This document shows, piece after piece, positions 1 through 8,318 of a DNA stretch of 64,000 nucleotides. The notes under the pieces were generated by a model that saw only the letters and a program-made list of their open reading frames with translations, was not told the DNA's origin and searched no databases. The first letter of the stretch is position 1. Each line of letters begins with the position of its first letter. A program made the translations under genes and the position numbers. Origin of the DNA: WLWS01 sp965243105 (GTDB lineage Bacteria; Pseudomonadota; Gammaproteobacteria; Eutrophobiales; Eutrophobiaceae); contig CBDEUC010000003.1 of the NCBI GenBank assembly GCA_965243105.1, forward strand, positions 1,674,001 to 1,738,000, given 5' to 3'.

Positions 1-1045
1 CAGCTGGCAAGTTGAGATCTTTGCACCTTCTTTCAATCTCGGATTTTGCTTTCTTAGCAAAAGCACGTAACACTGTTGCGCGATCGTATTTTGAGAAACG
101 ATGTTCTCTTTTTAGCAACCGCAGTTCGTTGCTAAGTTGAGCTTCTACAGCTCGGGAGAGCGCGGTCAACCCGGCAGAATCATTTGCAGATACCGTGTCT
201 ATCACCATGAAGGAATTGGCCGCTAACACTGCCCAGGGAGCATCAGACTCGTAAAGTAGTTGACGAAGGTTTGGGCGCTTGGTTATCTGTACTTTTAAGA
301 CAACATAAGAACGTTTTGTGACTATGTTGCCATCATATATGACTTGGTGAGTAGTAGGGTTATAAGAAAGCAAGCTTTTATCTAAATTCTCAACAAACTC
401 ATCCTTGTTGCTATTCGGAGAAATAATAATAATGTAGTGCTCTTTAATTTTGTTATTGGTTATGACAGATGCTCGTTTAATATCTCCTACCCAATGGAAT
501 GGGTATGACTCATCAAGCACACCAAAAAAACTGCCTATTAGACCGGTCAGTAGACTGCTATAGCCAATCCATGTCGAATTAAAAATGTCGGCAGTGCCCG
601 GAGGAGCACTACTTTTAGCAGATTCCAGCATTTGGTTTATTCTGTCCTCCCTATGCACACTTGCCTTGAATTTTATTCTTACCGCTGCATCAGCAGGCAT
701 TGTAGTGAATAGAGTAACGTTTTGACCCCAGGGAATATTTGTTTTCCGTTTCAGATTCTTATTCTCTACAAGGGAAGAGATTTTTAAAGTATCTCCGTCG
801 AAAAACGACGCCTCAACATCGTACATTGTGATGAGCTTGCTTTTTTTAGCGATAAGACTTTTAAAAAAGCTATCTTTTTCAGAAACCCATCCTTTAACAA
901 GAGTCACAAAATAATGATCTTTATCAATATCAATGTCCGTTCCATCATTGACAGCTATTGTAAAGCCTTCAGCGGGTGCCGCTGAACTGGAATAGGACGA
1001 AGACATTACCAGTATAAAAGCTATTATTTTGAGTATCCGATTCAT
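1..1045 (-). CDS. Unrecognised secreted protein, C-terminus cut by the window edge
   Basis: Reading the minus strand from an ATG at 1045 gives 348 codons without a stop before the window ends, so the protein is partial. The N-terminus (MNRILKIIAFILVMSSSYSSSA) is a typical Sec signal peptide with a likely cleavage site near residue 22, so the product is probably periplasmic or outer-membrane associated. I recognise no domain; the mature part looks like beta-rich stretches followed by a Lys/Arg-rich helical segment near the cut end. AGGAAAT lies 6-12 bases before the ATG as a possible ribosome site. The gene is visibly richer in A/T and in AAA/AAT/ATA codons than everything to its right, which suggests recent acquisition. 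Function unknown. Confidence 0.7.
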   Translation of the reverse strand, partial: MNRILKIIAFILVMSSSYSSSAAPAEGFTIAVNDGTDIDIDKDHYFVTLVKGWVSEKDSFFKSLIAKKSKLITMYDVEASFFDGDTLKISSLVENKNLKRKTNIPWGQNVTLFTTMPADAAVRIKFKASVHREDRINQMLESAKSSAPPGTADIFNSTWIGYSSLLTGLIGSFFGVLDESYPFHWVGDIKRASVITNNKIKEHYIIIISPNSNKDEFVENLDKSLLSYNPTTHQVIYDGNIVTKRSYVVLKVQITKRPNLRQLLYESDAPWAVLAANSFMVIDTVSANDSAGLTALSRAVEAQLSNELRLLKREHRFSKYDRATVLRAFAKKAKSEIERRCKDLNLPA

Positions 1046-1247
1046 GGTAGATTTCCTTTTATAGACATAAGACGTGTTGTTTTTATCGACTCAAAAAGTC
1101 GTATCCTTGCTATTAAGTGTCATTGGCTAGTTAAACCTCCCAGATCTAATAACCCTTTTTTAAAAGCACCCCTGTCATTGAGCAGCGATTCGTGGGTGAA
1201 TAAACATTCGCCATTGGGTGCTGTTTTGAAAGATAATCAGGCCCATC

Positions 1248-1673
1248 ATGCAGGCTTCTTATATCAATGCGCTCCTTGGCGGAATTCTCATCGGCATGAG
1301 TGCCACGCTTATGCTGCTAATGAATGGTCGCATCGCCGGTATCAGCGGAATATTTAATGGCATACTTGACGCCGGCAAGGACAATGTCAGCTGGCGATGG
1401 TGTTTTATCGTTGCCCTTCCCGTTGGCGCCTTTTTGCACAGCGTGGTCGGGGATACCGGCTATTACCAGGCCGATTCCTTTTCGCCCCTGCTGATGGTTC
1501 CTGCCGGTTTCCTTGTTGGTCTTGGCACGCGCATCGGTGGTGGCTGCACCAGCGGCCACGGTGTCTGCGGCCTTGGAAGGCTTTCAGTTCGTTCACTGGC
1601 TGCGACCCTGACGTTCATGGCTACAGCAGTACTCAGCCTTTTTGTGTTTCGGCACCTGCTGGGGCTGTCCTGA
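1248..1673 (+). CDS. YeeE/YedE family membrane protein, first half
   Basis: A 141-residue hydrophobic protein with about four membrane spans. The segment GTRIGGGCTSGHGVCG (about residues 92-107) is the hallmark Cys-containing motif of the YeeE/YedE (DUF395, sulfur transport) family. Family members move sulfur species such as thiosulfate across the inner membrane; the exact substrate here is not evident. The stop codon overlaps the ATG of the next gene (TGATG), so the two halves are probably translated together and pair in the membrane. In many organisms the halves are fused into one polypeptide; here they are split, as in the small two-protein form often found near persulfide dioxygenases or rhodaneses, neither of which is adjacent. 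Confidence 0.85.
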   Translation: MQASYINALLGGILIGMSATLMLLMNGRIAGISGIFNGILDAGKDNVSWRWCFIVALPVGAFLHSVVGDTGYYQADSFSPLLMVPAGFLVGLGTRIGGGCTSGHGVCGLGRLSVRSLAATLTFMATAVLSLFVFRHLLGLS

Positions 1674-2086
1674 TGAACCGATTGACCGTAGCCGTCATCA
1701 GCGGCCTGTTATTTGGCTTTGGCCTGTCCCTGTCGGAGATGACCAACCGGCATCGCGTGCTTGGCTTCCTCGATGTCACTGGCAACTGGGATGCCAGCCT
1801 CATATTCGTCATGGGTGGTGCGGTTCTGGTAACCCTGGTGAGTTTTCGTTTTATCCTGAAGCGTTCCGCCCCGCTGTTCGAAGAGAGTTTTCATCTTCCC
1901 GTAAAAAAACATATTGATAAAAGACTAATAGGGGGCTCGGCCCTGTTTGGAATAGGCTGGGGTATAGCCGGCTATTGCCCCGGGCCAGCCATTGCATCCT
2001 TAAGTTCCTTTTCACTTAACCCGGTATTGTTTGTCCTTTTTTTCATTGTGGGCTCGCGCCTCGCGAAAAGCCTGCCTGGAAATTGA
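1673..2086 (+). CDS. YeeE/YedE family membrane protein, second half
   Basis: A 137-residue membrane protein. The reading frame is open upstream to 1397, but the ATG at 1673 overlaps the stop of the preceding half and gives the normal family N-terminus (MNRLTVAVISGLLFGFGLSL). The motif GIGWGIAGYCPGPAI near residues 101-115 carries the conserved Cys of the second YeeE/YedE repeat. About four membrane segments. Together with the preceding gene it would make the complete two-repeat sulfur-compound channel or transporter. The exact substrate is not shown by the sequence. Confidence 0.85.
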   Translation: MNRLTVAVISGLLFGFGLSLSEMTNRHRVLGFLDVTGNWDASLIFVMGGAVLVTLVSFRFILKRSAPLFEESFHLPVKKHIDKRLIGGSALFGIGWGIAGYCPGPAIASLSSFSLNPVLFVLFFIVGSRLAKSLPGN

Positions 2087-2268
2087 GGTTTCGCCGTCCA
2101 GGATTTTATCAGCCTGCCAGCTTATTTGTATTTTTGAACTGGATCACGTTGCGGGTATATTTTTCGGTAATAAGCAGCACTACATCTTAACCTTGTTATC
2201 TAAACCAGTAGCTGGCCTTTGAGCACGCAAAGCCAGCAAGCTATCCCCTTTTCACAGAGGAAACGAAA

Positions 2269-2838
2269 ATGCATCCACTTTACAGGATCACATGCATGCT
2301 TTTCGCATTGTTGGTGCTCAATGCATGCACAACCACCAGCACAAAAACAACTCCGGATAAGCGACAGCAAGTACTGAACATGAAAAATGAAGTGCTTACT
2401 GATCTATACAAGATAAAACCACATACAAAAAACATGATCAGCAACTCGCCGGGTTATGCAGTGTTTAGTAATGCGAATGTAAATTTAATATTCGCCAGCT
2501 TTGGCGGTGGCTATGGTGTAGTGAAAAACAACCAGACAGGTCAACACACTTACATGAAGATGGGTGAAGTGGGTGTTGGGCTGGGCCTGGGAGTAAAGGA
2601 CTTTCGGGCGGTATTCATTTTTCATAATAAGGACACCATGGACAACTTTATCAACAGCGGCTGGCAGTTTGGAGGCCAGGCAGATGCTGCGGCAATTGCT
2701 GACGACAAGGGGATCGGTGCTGCCAGTGGTGAAGTGGTCATCGATGACATCACGATATACCAGTTAACCAAGACCGGGCTGGCTCTGCAGGCAACCATCA
2801 AGGGAACCAAGTTCTGGAAGGACGACGAACTTAATTAA
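2269..2838 (+). CDS. SYLF (YSC84-like) domain lipoprotein
   Basis: A 189-residue protein beginning with a lipoprotein signal; LVLNAC places the acylated Cys at residue 20, so it is probably anchored in the envelope. The remainder matches the SYLF/YSC84 family: a helical N-terminal part (residues 30-60), then the glycine-rich core FASFGGGYGVVKN and GVGLGLGVKDFR. SYLF domains bind phospholipids in eukaryotes; the bacterial role is poorly known. GAGGAAAC 8-15 bases before the ATG is a good ribosome site. The gene stands alone between the YeeE pair and the phospholipid-type operon at 2996. Confidence 0.85.
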   Translation: MHPLYRITCMLFALLVLNACTTTSTKTTPDKRQQVLNMKNEVLTDLYKIKPHTKNMISNSPGYAVFSNANVNLIFASFGGGYGVVKNNQTGQHTYMKMGEVGVGLGLGVKDFRAVFIFHNKDTMDNFINSGWQFGGQADAAAIADDKGIGAASGEVVIDDITIYQLTKTGLALQATIKGTKFWKDDELN

Positions 2839-2995
2839 CTAGTACATGGCCTGGCCTGGTCAGTCCCTTATCTTCACTGTTATAGACCTTTCAGGCCGGG
2901 CTGAAGTTTGCCCGGATGAGAGCGGTTTCTATTCAGACAGCGAGTATCAATTTGCGTTATAGTCTCGGTTTTATTGCAGACCGACGTTCTTTTTG

Positions 2996-3610
2996 ATGAG
3001 TTACAACACCTGGATACACAAGTTCTCGCGTAAGCTGGTGACACCGCTGGTGGATACCCCGGTGACGCCCAATCACCTGACCACGGGTCGACTGGTGTTT
3101 GGCGTGGCTGCGGCCGCGTGCTTTGCTTTTGGCGAGACATCCTGGAACGTGCTGGGGGCGCTGTCTTTTATCGTGTCCATGGTGCTGGATCGGGCCGACG
3201 GGGAGCTTGCGCGCCTCAGCGGTAAGTCGAGTCGCTTTGGTGCCATCTATGACTTGATTACTGATGCCATCTGCAATGCCGCGATTTTTATCGGCATTGG
3301 CGTGGCGGCCATGAAAGGGGACCTCGGTGCATGGGGTCTTGTCATGGGTATCGTGGCCGGGGTTTGTATCAGTATTATTTTCTACGCGGTGATCGAGGTG
3401 GCTGCCAGTATCGATGCCAGCGCCGCCGCCTTTAATTCCTTTGCGGGCTTTGATCCGGATGATGCCATGATCATCGTGCCCATCGGCACGGCCCTTGGTT
3501 ATGGCCAGTTGCTTCTTACCCTTGCCGCCTTTATCACGCCATTTGTCGCGGTGTATATCTGCCGTGACATGTACATGCGCAGGCAAAGAGCACTGGAAGA
3601 GCAGTCGTGA
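2996..3610 (+). CDS. CDP-alcohol phosphatidyltransferase family membrane enzyme
   Basis: A 204-residue integral membrane enzyme. The full family signature D-x2-DG-x2-AR-x8-G-x3-D-x3-D is present at residues 65-90 (D65, D68-G69, A72-R73, G82, D86, D90), so the metal site and CDP-binding site are intact. The family transfers a phosphatidyl or similar group from a CDP-activated donor to an alcohol. The acceptor cannot be read from the sequence, and it is not clearly PgsA or PssA. TTG at 2993 is an alternative start; ATG at 2996 is preferred. Its stop overlaps the GTG of the next gene (GTGA), so the three genes 2996-5600 form a tightly coupled operon, probably for an unusual lipid head group or polyol product. 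Confidence 0.85.
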   Translation: MSYNTWIHKFSRKLVTPLVDTPVTPNHLTTGRLVFGVAAAACFAFGETSWNVLGALSFIVSMVLDRADGELARLSGKSSRFGAIYDLITDAICNAAIFIGIGVAAMKGDLGAWGLVMGIVAGVCISIIFYAVIEVAASIDASAAAFNSFAGFDPDDAMIIVPIGTALGYGQLLLTLAAFITPFVAVYICRDMYMRRQRALEEQS

Positions 3611-4617
3611 TTTCGTCTCCCGTACATATTATAGGGGCCGGCGGCATTGGCGTGGCCGTGGGCTATGCCCTGGCGCAAAAAGGCTGTGATGTGCTCATGG
3701 TGGAGAGTGATGCTGAGAAGTGCGACTACGGCAAGGAACACGGTATGGCGGTTGAAGGCTACGATCCGGTTAAGGTGCCCTTTGTGCATTTTTCAGAATG
3801 GGAATCATCCAGCGACGCGCTGACCCTGCTGTGCACAAAGACCTTTAACAATACCGATGTACTGAACAAGGTAGCCAACCGGCAGCTTATCATCCCCGTA
3901 CAAAATGGTTACGACGTGGAGCTCGATAGCAACACGCACTTTGGTGAAGGCATCGCGTCCTTTGTTTCTGAATGTGAACGACATCGGCCCGTGACCCGTA
4001 TCACCCGTGATGGTGAGTTACATATCGGTCCGAGACGGACTGTGAATGATGAAGAGCTAAAGATCATCACGGAACTTGCCGGTGCATTAAAAGGCACGCC
4101 ACTGTTTCAAATGGAGCAGGTGGATAATGTGCTGCCCTACAAGGCCACCAAGCTCATGTATAACGCGGCCATATCGCCGCTTGCGGCGTCCGCTGGCGTC
4201 GATAACGCCACGCTTTTATCTGACAAGCTGGCAAAGAAGTATTTCTTCAAGCTCATCCTTGAGAACTACGCGATCCTCAAAAATGCAAAAAAGGATTTTG
4301 CGGTAATCGGTCCCTTTCACCCGGATACCGTGAGCAAGATACTCAAGACACCGGGCCTGCCTGAAATCATGGCGGTTTTTTTCAAGCCATCCCTGCGCGG
4401 CACCTACTGCTCCATGGCGCCGGACATGGGCAGCGCCCATACCGAGATCGATGCCTACAACGGTCACCTGGTCGAGCTTGCCGGTGACATGCCCTGTCCC
4501 TACAACCGCGCAGCGGTACACATGGTCAATACCATCACCGAGAAGCGGCTCAGCCCGGATTACCAGCATCTATATATAATGTCAGCAGAACTTGAAAAGC
4601 TGGGGATAAAGAAATGA
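3607..4617 (+). CDS. Ketopantoate-reductase-like (ApbA/PanE) NAD(P)-dependent dehydrogenase
   Basis: A 336-residue protein with an N-terminal Rossmann nucleotide-binding motif (HIIGAGGIGVAVG, residues 7-19) and a C-terminal ApbA/PanE helical domain. The KATKLMYNA segment near residue 180 corresponds to the family's catalytic Lys and Asn region. PanE reduces ketopantoate, but the position between a CDP-alcohol transferase and an SDR epimerase, with 4-bp overlaps on both sides (GTGA and ATGA), argues for a dedicated role on another 2-hydroxy or keto acid/alcohol. The start is GTG at 3607. I therefore do not assign the panE symbol. Confidence 0.75.
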   Translation: MISSPVHIIGAGGIGVAVGYALAQKGCDVLMVESDAEKCDYGKEHGMAVEGYDPVKVPFVHFSEWESSSDALTLLCTKTFNNTDVLNKVANRQLIIPVQNGYDVELDSNTHFGEGIASFVSECERHRPVTRITRDGELHIGPRRTVNDEELKIITELAGALKGTPLFQMEQVDNVLPYKATKLMYNAAISPLAASAGVDNATLLSDKLAKKYFFKLILENYAILKNAKKDFAVIGPFHPDTVSKILKTPGLPEIMAVFFKPSLRGTYCSMAPDMGSAHTEIDAYNGHLVELAGDMPCPYNRAAVHMVNTITEKRLSPDYQHLYIMSAELEKLGIKK

Positions 4618-5600
4618 ACCTGGTTACCGGTGGTGGCGGCTTTATCGGTTCGCACCTGGTGCAGGCCCTGCTGGACAGGGGCGAGGAAGTGCGAGTGCTG
4701 GATTTACCCAATGCCAGTCTCGAGCACCTGCCGCTGGACAGGGTTGAGCTCGCGCGTGCGGATATTCGTGACCGTGCCGCGGTAGATAAGGCCACCAGGG
4801 GTTGCGACCGTGTTTACCACCTAGCTGCCGATCCCAATCTCTGGCGCAAGAACACGGCAGAGTTTGACGAGATAAATCACAAGGGCGCACTCAACGTGAT
4901 TCATTCCGCCCTCGATAACGGCGCTTCACGCGTCATCCATACCAGCACTGAAAGTATCCTCACCTCCAGTCACTTTGAGGGTGGGGCGGTTGAAAACCTC
5001 GAGCTGCATGAAAGCGAGATGATCGGGCCCTATTGCCTGAGTAAGTTCAGGGCTGACCAGGCCGCGCTAAAGCTGGGCAAGAGTGGTGAGCCGGTCATCG
5101 TGGTGTGTCCCACTTTGCCGGTGGGTCCGGGTGACCGGGGGCTTACACCACCCACGCGCATGGCGCTGGCCTTTTGCCGTGGCGAGTTACCGGCCTACCT
5201 CGACTGTCGTTTTAACCTCATCGATGTGCGCGACGTGGCGCAGGGCATGATGGCGGCCATGGAAAAGGGTGAGCCGGGTATTCGTTACCTGCTGGGTTAT
5301 GAGAATTACCTGCTCGGTGACTGGCTGGAGTTACTGGGTGAGAAGATCAACAAGGGCAAGCCGGGCTTTACCGTGCCCTACGGGCTTGCACTTTCCGTCG
5401 CCTGGTTCAGTGAACACTGGGCACGCTACGTCACCGGCAAGATGCCCATGGCCACGATTACCGGGGTCAAGCTCACCCGGCGCTCCATGCATTTTGATCC
5501 AAGCAGTTCCCTTGAAGCACTGGGCCTGAGCCCGAGGCCGGTGAGGGAATCCGCGTCGGATATAGTTGACTGGTTTGAAGCTGAAGGCATGCTGGCCTAG
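4614..5600 (+). CDS. Extended SDR NAD-dependent epimerase/dehydratase
   Basis: A 328-residue extended short-chain dehydrogenase. The nucleotide motif TGGGGFIG is at residues 5-12, and the active-site pair Y140-x3-K144 (YCLSK) follows a Thr/Ser-rich strand (HTSTES, 109-114). The fold resembles hopanoid-associated sugar epimerases and 3-beta-HSD-type enzymes. Its ATG overlaps the stop of the preceding gene (ATGA). The substrate is unknown; with the CDP-alcohol transferase it may prepare or modify a polar alcohol for a membrane lipid (inference). Confidence 0.8.
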   Translation: MNLVTGGGGFIGSHLVQALLDRGEEVRVLDLPNASLEHLPLDRVELARADIRDRAAVDKATRGCDRVYHLAADPNLWRKNTAEFDEINHKGALNVIHSALDNGASRVIHTSTESILTSSHFEGGAVENLELHESEMIGPYCLSKFRADQAALKLGKSGEPVIVVCPTLPVGPGDRGLTPPTRMALAFCRGELPAYLDCRFNLIDVRDVAQGMMAAMEKGEPGIRYLLGYENYLLGDWLELLGEKINKGKPGFTVPYGLALSVAWFSEHWARYVTGKMPMATITGVKLTRRSMHFDPSSSLEALGLSPRPVRESASDIVDWFEAEGMLA

Positions 5601-5639
5601 CTTTATTAAACTTTCTTTGCCTGAAACCATTGTTAGCGT

Positions 5640-5806
5640 AAACTGGGCGCGTGCGTTCGCACACCCGGGGGAGGTTAACGGGAAACCGGTTAAAATCCGG
5701 TACTGACCTCGCAACGGTAAGCGAGTGACTGCTGTCGATATGCCACTGTCTGCAAGATGGGAAGGTGGGAGCAGTCAATACTCGTAAGTCCGGAGACCGC
5801 TCCCCT
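5640..5806 (+). promoter_or_regulatory. Cobalamin (adenosylcobalamin-type) riboswitch
   Basis: The leader of the gene at 5853 carries the conserved cobalamin riboswitch blocks in order: GGGAAACCGGTTAAAATCCGG near 5680-5700, then CTGACCTCGCAACGGTAAGC, then the GCCACTG block near 5742 with GGGAAGGTGGG, and finally the B12-box-like AGTCCGGAGACCGCTC near 5787-5802. GACTGCT (5726-5732) can close a stem with AGCAGTC. It is oriented to control the two downstream plus-strand genes, normally lowering their expression when cobalamin is abundant. Boundaries are approximate. Confidence 0.92.
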
Positions 5807-5852
5807 GGCACAACTTCCCCGTCCGAGGAATGGCGGCTAACGGAGTTTCCCT

Positions 5853-6383
5853 ATGAAAACACGAGTACGCTATGGGCTGATCATCCTCGGCCTGGCAGTA
5901 GCGGGTGTAGCTACCCACCTGGTCCCCCATGACATGGGCGTGTCCACAGTCGGCGCGATTAGCATGCTGGCCGCTGCCTTCCTGCCACGTTCGCTGGTAA
6001 TAATCCCGGTGATGCTAACAGTGCTGGTGGTTGATGCCATGAATGGTTTCTATGCCGTGCTTGCCCTGGGCATTGTCTACCTTGCATACATGGTGGCCGC
6101 GCTGTCTGTTACCCCGGTGCTGAAATCGGTACGCTCTCGAGCCGTATTACTTGCTGCAGTCATTAATGCTGTAGTTTTCTATTTTATTTCCAACATCTCG
6201 CCCATGGCGATGGGCTATTATCCGGCAACGCTGGAAGGCTGGATGCTTTGTTATTTCAACGGTTTGCCATTTTTGCTGAAAGGGATACTCGCCAATATCA
6301 TTTTTGCTGGTGTGGCTTTCCTTATCATTCGCCTTGTTGGAGATATCATTGCGCATCGTTTCCCTGCTGCCGAGCGCCACTGA
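5853..6383 (+). CDS. DUF6580-type membrane protein, putative cobalamin or cobalt related transporter component
   Basis: A 176-residue, very hydrophobic protein with about five or six membrane spans, resembling the DUF6580 / ECF S-component-like group. It lies directly behind the cobalamin riboswitch, which is the best evidence for a role in uptake of cobalamin, a precursor or cobalt. CGGAG 8 bases before the ATG is a fair ribosome site. It overlaps the start of the next gene by 35 bases. No ECF ATPase or T-component is in the window, so energy coupling is unresolved. Confidence 0.75.
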   Translation: MKTRVRYGLIILGLAVAGVATHLVPHDMGVSTVGAISMLAAAFLPRSLVIIPVMLTVLVVDAMNGFYAVLALGIVYLAYMVAALSVTPVLKSVRSRAVLLAAVINAVVFYFISNISPMAMGYYPATLEGWMLCYFNGLPFLLKGILANIIFAGVAFLIIRLVGDIIAHRFPAAERH

Positions 6384-7173
6384 TATTATCGTTGGCCTCG
6401 GGGCCGGCCGGGAAATCGTTGGCGTCAGTCACAGCTGTGATAGCAGGTGGAAACATCTACCTGCCCTGACCCGGACCTGGGTTGATTCGAGTGCTTCGAG
6501 CTCGAGTATTAATGCCGAGGTTGAAAACGCTACGAAGCCGCTTTATGAACTGGACATTGAAGGGCTTGAGCGGCTCGCGCCCGACGTTGTTATCAGCCAG
6601 TCTCTTTGCGATGTTTGTGCCGTGCCTTTTGGCGATGTTGAAGTTGCAGTGCGAGAAATAAGCAGTAAGCCGAGGCTGGTCGATCTCGCACCATACAGGC
6701 TTGATGATATGCCTTTATGCTTTGAGCAGGTGGGCGAGAATATTGAGCGCCAGTATGAGGCCATTGAACTGGTAAAGCTCTGGCATAAGCACCTGGCAAA
6801 GTACCGTGGCCGATTTGCAGAGTATAACTTTCGCGTTGCTTTTCTTGACTGGCTCGATCCACCCTTTGCCTCGGGGCACTGGGTACCGGACATGATTCAC
6901 CTGCTTGGCGCGCACAGCACACTTGCCAGTCCCGGACAGCCTTCGTTCCAGGTCACCTGGAAAGAGGTACAGGATTCGCGGCCGGATCTCATCATTGCCG
7001 CATGTTGCGGATTCACTGCCGAGCGCACAAAAAAGGAACTCAGGAACGATACGGACGTGCCGATGGAAATACTGGATGGCTACGAGCTATTCAGTCGCCC
7101 CAGTCAAAGCCTGCTGGAAAGCCTTGCACTACTTTCAGATACCATCGGCCGATGCCTGCCCAGTTCTAACTGA
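6349..7173 (+). CDS. Cobalamin-binding (BtuF-like) protein without a signal peptide
   Basis: The protein begins with the typical BtuF/periplasmic-binding-like strand RIVSLLPSATDIIVGLG and contains the two-lobe COG0614 layout over 274 residues. TTG at 6349 is chosen because GGAGA lies five bases upstream; TTG at 6304, 6334 and 6337 are alternatives. None of these gives a convincing signal peptide, so the protein is probably cytoplasmic, unlike classical BtuF. HSCD near residues 28-31 and SQSLCDVCAVPFG near 80 are Cys-containing. Co-regulated with the DUF6580 protein by the cobalamin riboswitch. Its 3' end overlaps the convergent PLD-like gene by 8 bases. Confidence 0.8.
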   Translation: MRIVSLLPSATDIIVGLGAGREIVGVSHSCDSRWKHLPALTRTWVDSSASSSSINAEVENATKPLYELDIEGLERLAPDVVISQSLCDVCAVPFGDVEVAVREISSKPRLVDLAPYRLDDMPLCFEQVGENIERQYEAIELVKLWHKHLAKYRGRFAEYNFRVAFLDWLDPPFASGHWVPDMIHLLGAHSTLASPGQPSFQVTWKEVQDSRPDLIIAACCGFTAERTKKELRNDTDVPMEILDGYELFSRPSQSLLESLALLSDTIGRCLPSSN

Positions 7174-8227
7174 CTCCAACTATTTTATGTTGGTGTTTCA
7201 GCAAGGTTTCCCAGCGTTGCTCCAGCTGTTCGAACAGTAAAGCTTCCGTGGATGTAATGCCCAGTTCGCGGTTGAGGCGTCTTGAAGGTTCGTTCCAGTT
7301 AAAGCTGCCAAACACGCAGGATTTTTTTCCTTCATCATCTACCAGCATGAACTTGTCATGCATGGGTGTCCATTCACCTTCCCTGTCTGCGCTATAGATT
7401 GTGATACCAGCCTCGATAAGATCGCTTAACACCTGCTGTGGTACGCGTCGTTCGGTGGACTCAAGGATGAGTTCGATTTTTAATCCCCGCCTGCTGGTTG
7501 CCTTGATCGTGGAAAGCGACGTGATGCCGCTGAAGTGAGAAGCAACTATGCGCACGTGGCTCGTGGGCGAACTGTTTTTCAATAAGGCATAAACCGGGTC
7601 TGAAGAAACACGTGGCCAGCAGTGCAGTTCGAAGTTACCAAAGCTGCGGGCCCTGTTCTGTATGCTACGAAAGCGATCAAAAAAACCGTAGCTGTCGCCG
7701 TGAAGAGAGCGGCAGTGATCAACAAGTGCTTCAACAAGCTTCGGCTCACCCAGTTCAACCAGCAGGTTAAAGGCGCGGTCATGATCGCCAATGTCTTTGA
7801 TTACATCCGGGTACTGTTCCGGCGTGTCACCGGAAGGGTTAAATGAGCCGACCAGCGCAACGGGCTCTGGGTGAGAAAAACAATATACTTTCTCATGCAG
7901 CCTAGGCCTGAATAGCTTGCCACGATGGAGCCTGCCCTTGCTGCTGGAGATAGTTCGCACACCGTCACCGAGGCCTTCCTTCAGTATTTGAATCACTTCA
8001 TCGTTTGCGTGAATGGAACGTGGGCGACCATCCAGGGTGATGCGAACGTTTACACCGCGTTGCCCGGCATCAACCAGGTCTCGCGCCAGTTTTCGATCGC
8101 GGAAGTAGTAGGTGACCCAGTCGATGCTGCCGCCCGCTGGTACCTGCGCGATACGCTGCGAGAGAAGATCGCGTAATGCGCCTTCCTTGTACCCCGGTCC
8201 CCCGTAATGGATGATGCTGTTTTTCAT
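7166..8227 (-). CDS. Phospholipase D-like (HKD) domain protein
   Basis: A 353-residue protein with two PLD-like half-sites. The first is LHEKVYCF (about residue 110) with VGSFNPSG downstream; the second is MHDKFMLVDD (about residue 290) with FGSFNWNEP. Both keep H-x-K and the trailing GSFN, so the two-lobe phosphodiesterase or transphosphatidylase fold is likely active. There is no signal peptide, so it probably acts in the cytoplasm. Substrate could be a phospholipid or nucleic acid and is not resolved. A TTG 24 codons upstream (8299) would extend the protein; the ATG at 8227 is preferred because the extension is not family-like. Confidence 0.75.
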   Translation of the reverse strand: MKNSIIHYGGPGYKEGALRDLLSQRIAQVPAGGSIDWVTYYFRDRKLARDLVDAGQRGVNVRITLDGRPRSIHANDEVIQILKEGLGDGVRTISSSKGRLHRGKLFRPRLHEKVYCFSHPEPVALVGSFNPSGDTPEQYPDVIKDIGDHDRAFNLLVELGEPKLVEALVDHCRSLHGDSYGFFDRFRSIQNRARSFGNFELHCWPRVSSDPVYALLKNSSPTSHVRIVASHFSGITSLSTIKATSRRGLKIELILESTERRVPQQVLSDLIEAGITIYSADREGEWTPMHDKFMLVDDEGKKSCVFGSFNWNEPSRRLNRELGITSTEALLFEQLEQRWETLLKHQHKIVGVS

Positions 8228-8318
8228 AGCTGCTACGAATTCTACTGTTCGATATGATAATCCAGTTTCACCAGAGCACAAATTAGTCAAAGTGGCCAAT
8301 TAAACGATAGAATGCGCC

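Noticed and set aside
1087..1102. Small hairpin CGACT-caaaa-AGTCG upstream of the first gene
   Set aside because: Stem of five pairs is too short, and no T-run or regulatory context supports it.
2957..3586. 209-codon minus-strand frame
   Set aside because: Antisense to the CDP-alcohol transferase; composition rich in His/Arg/Lys, typical of a shadow frame.
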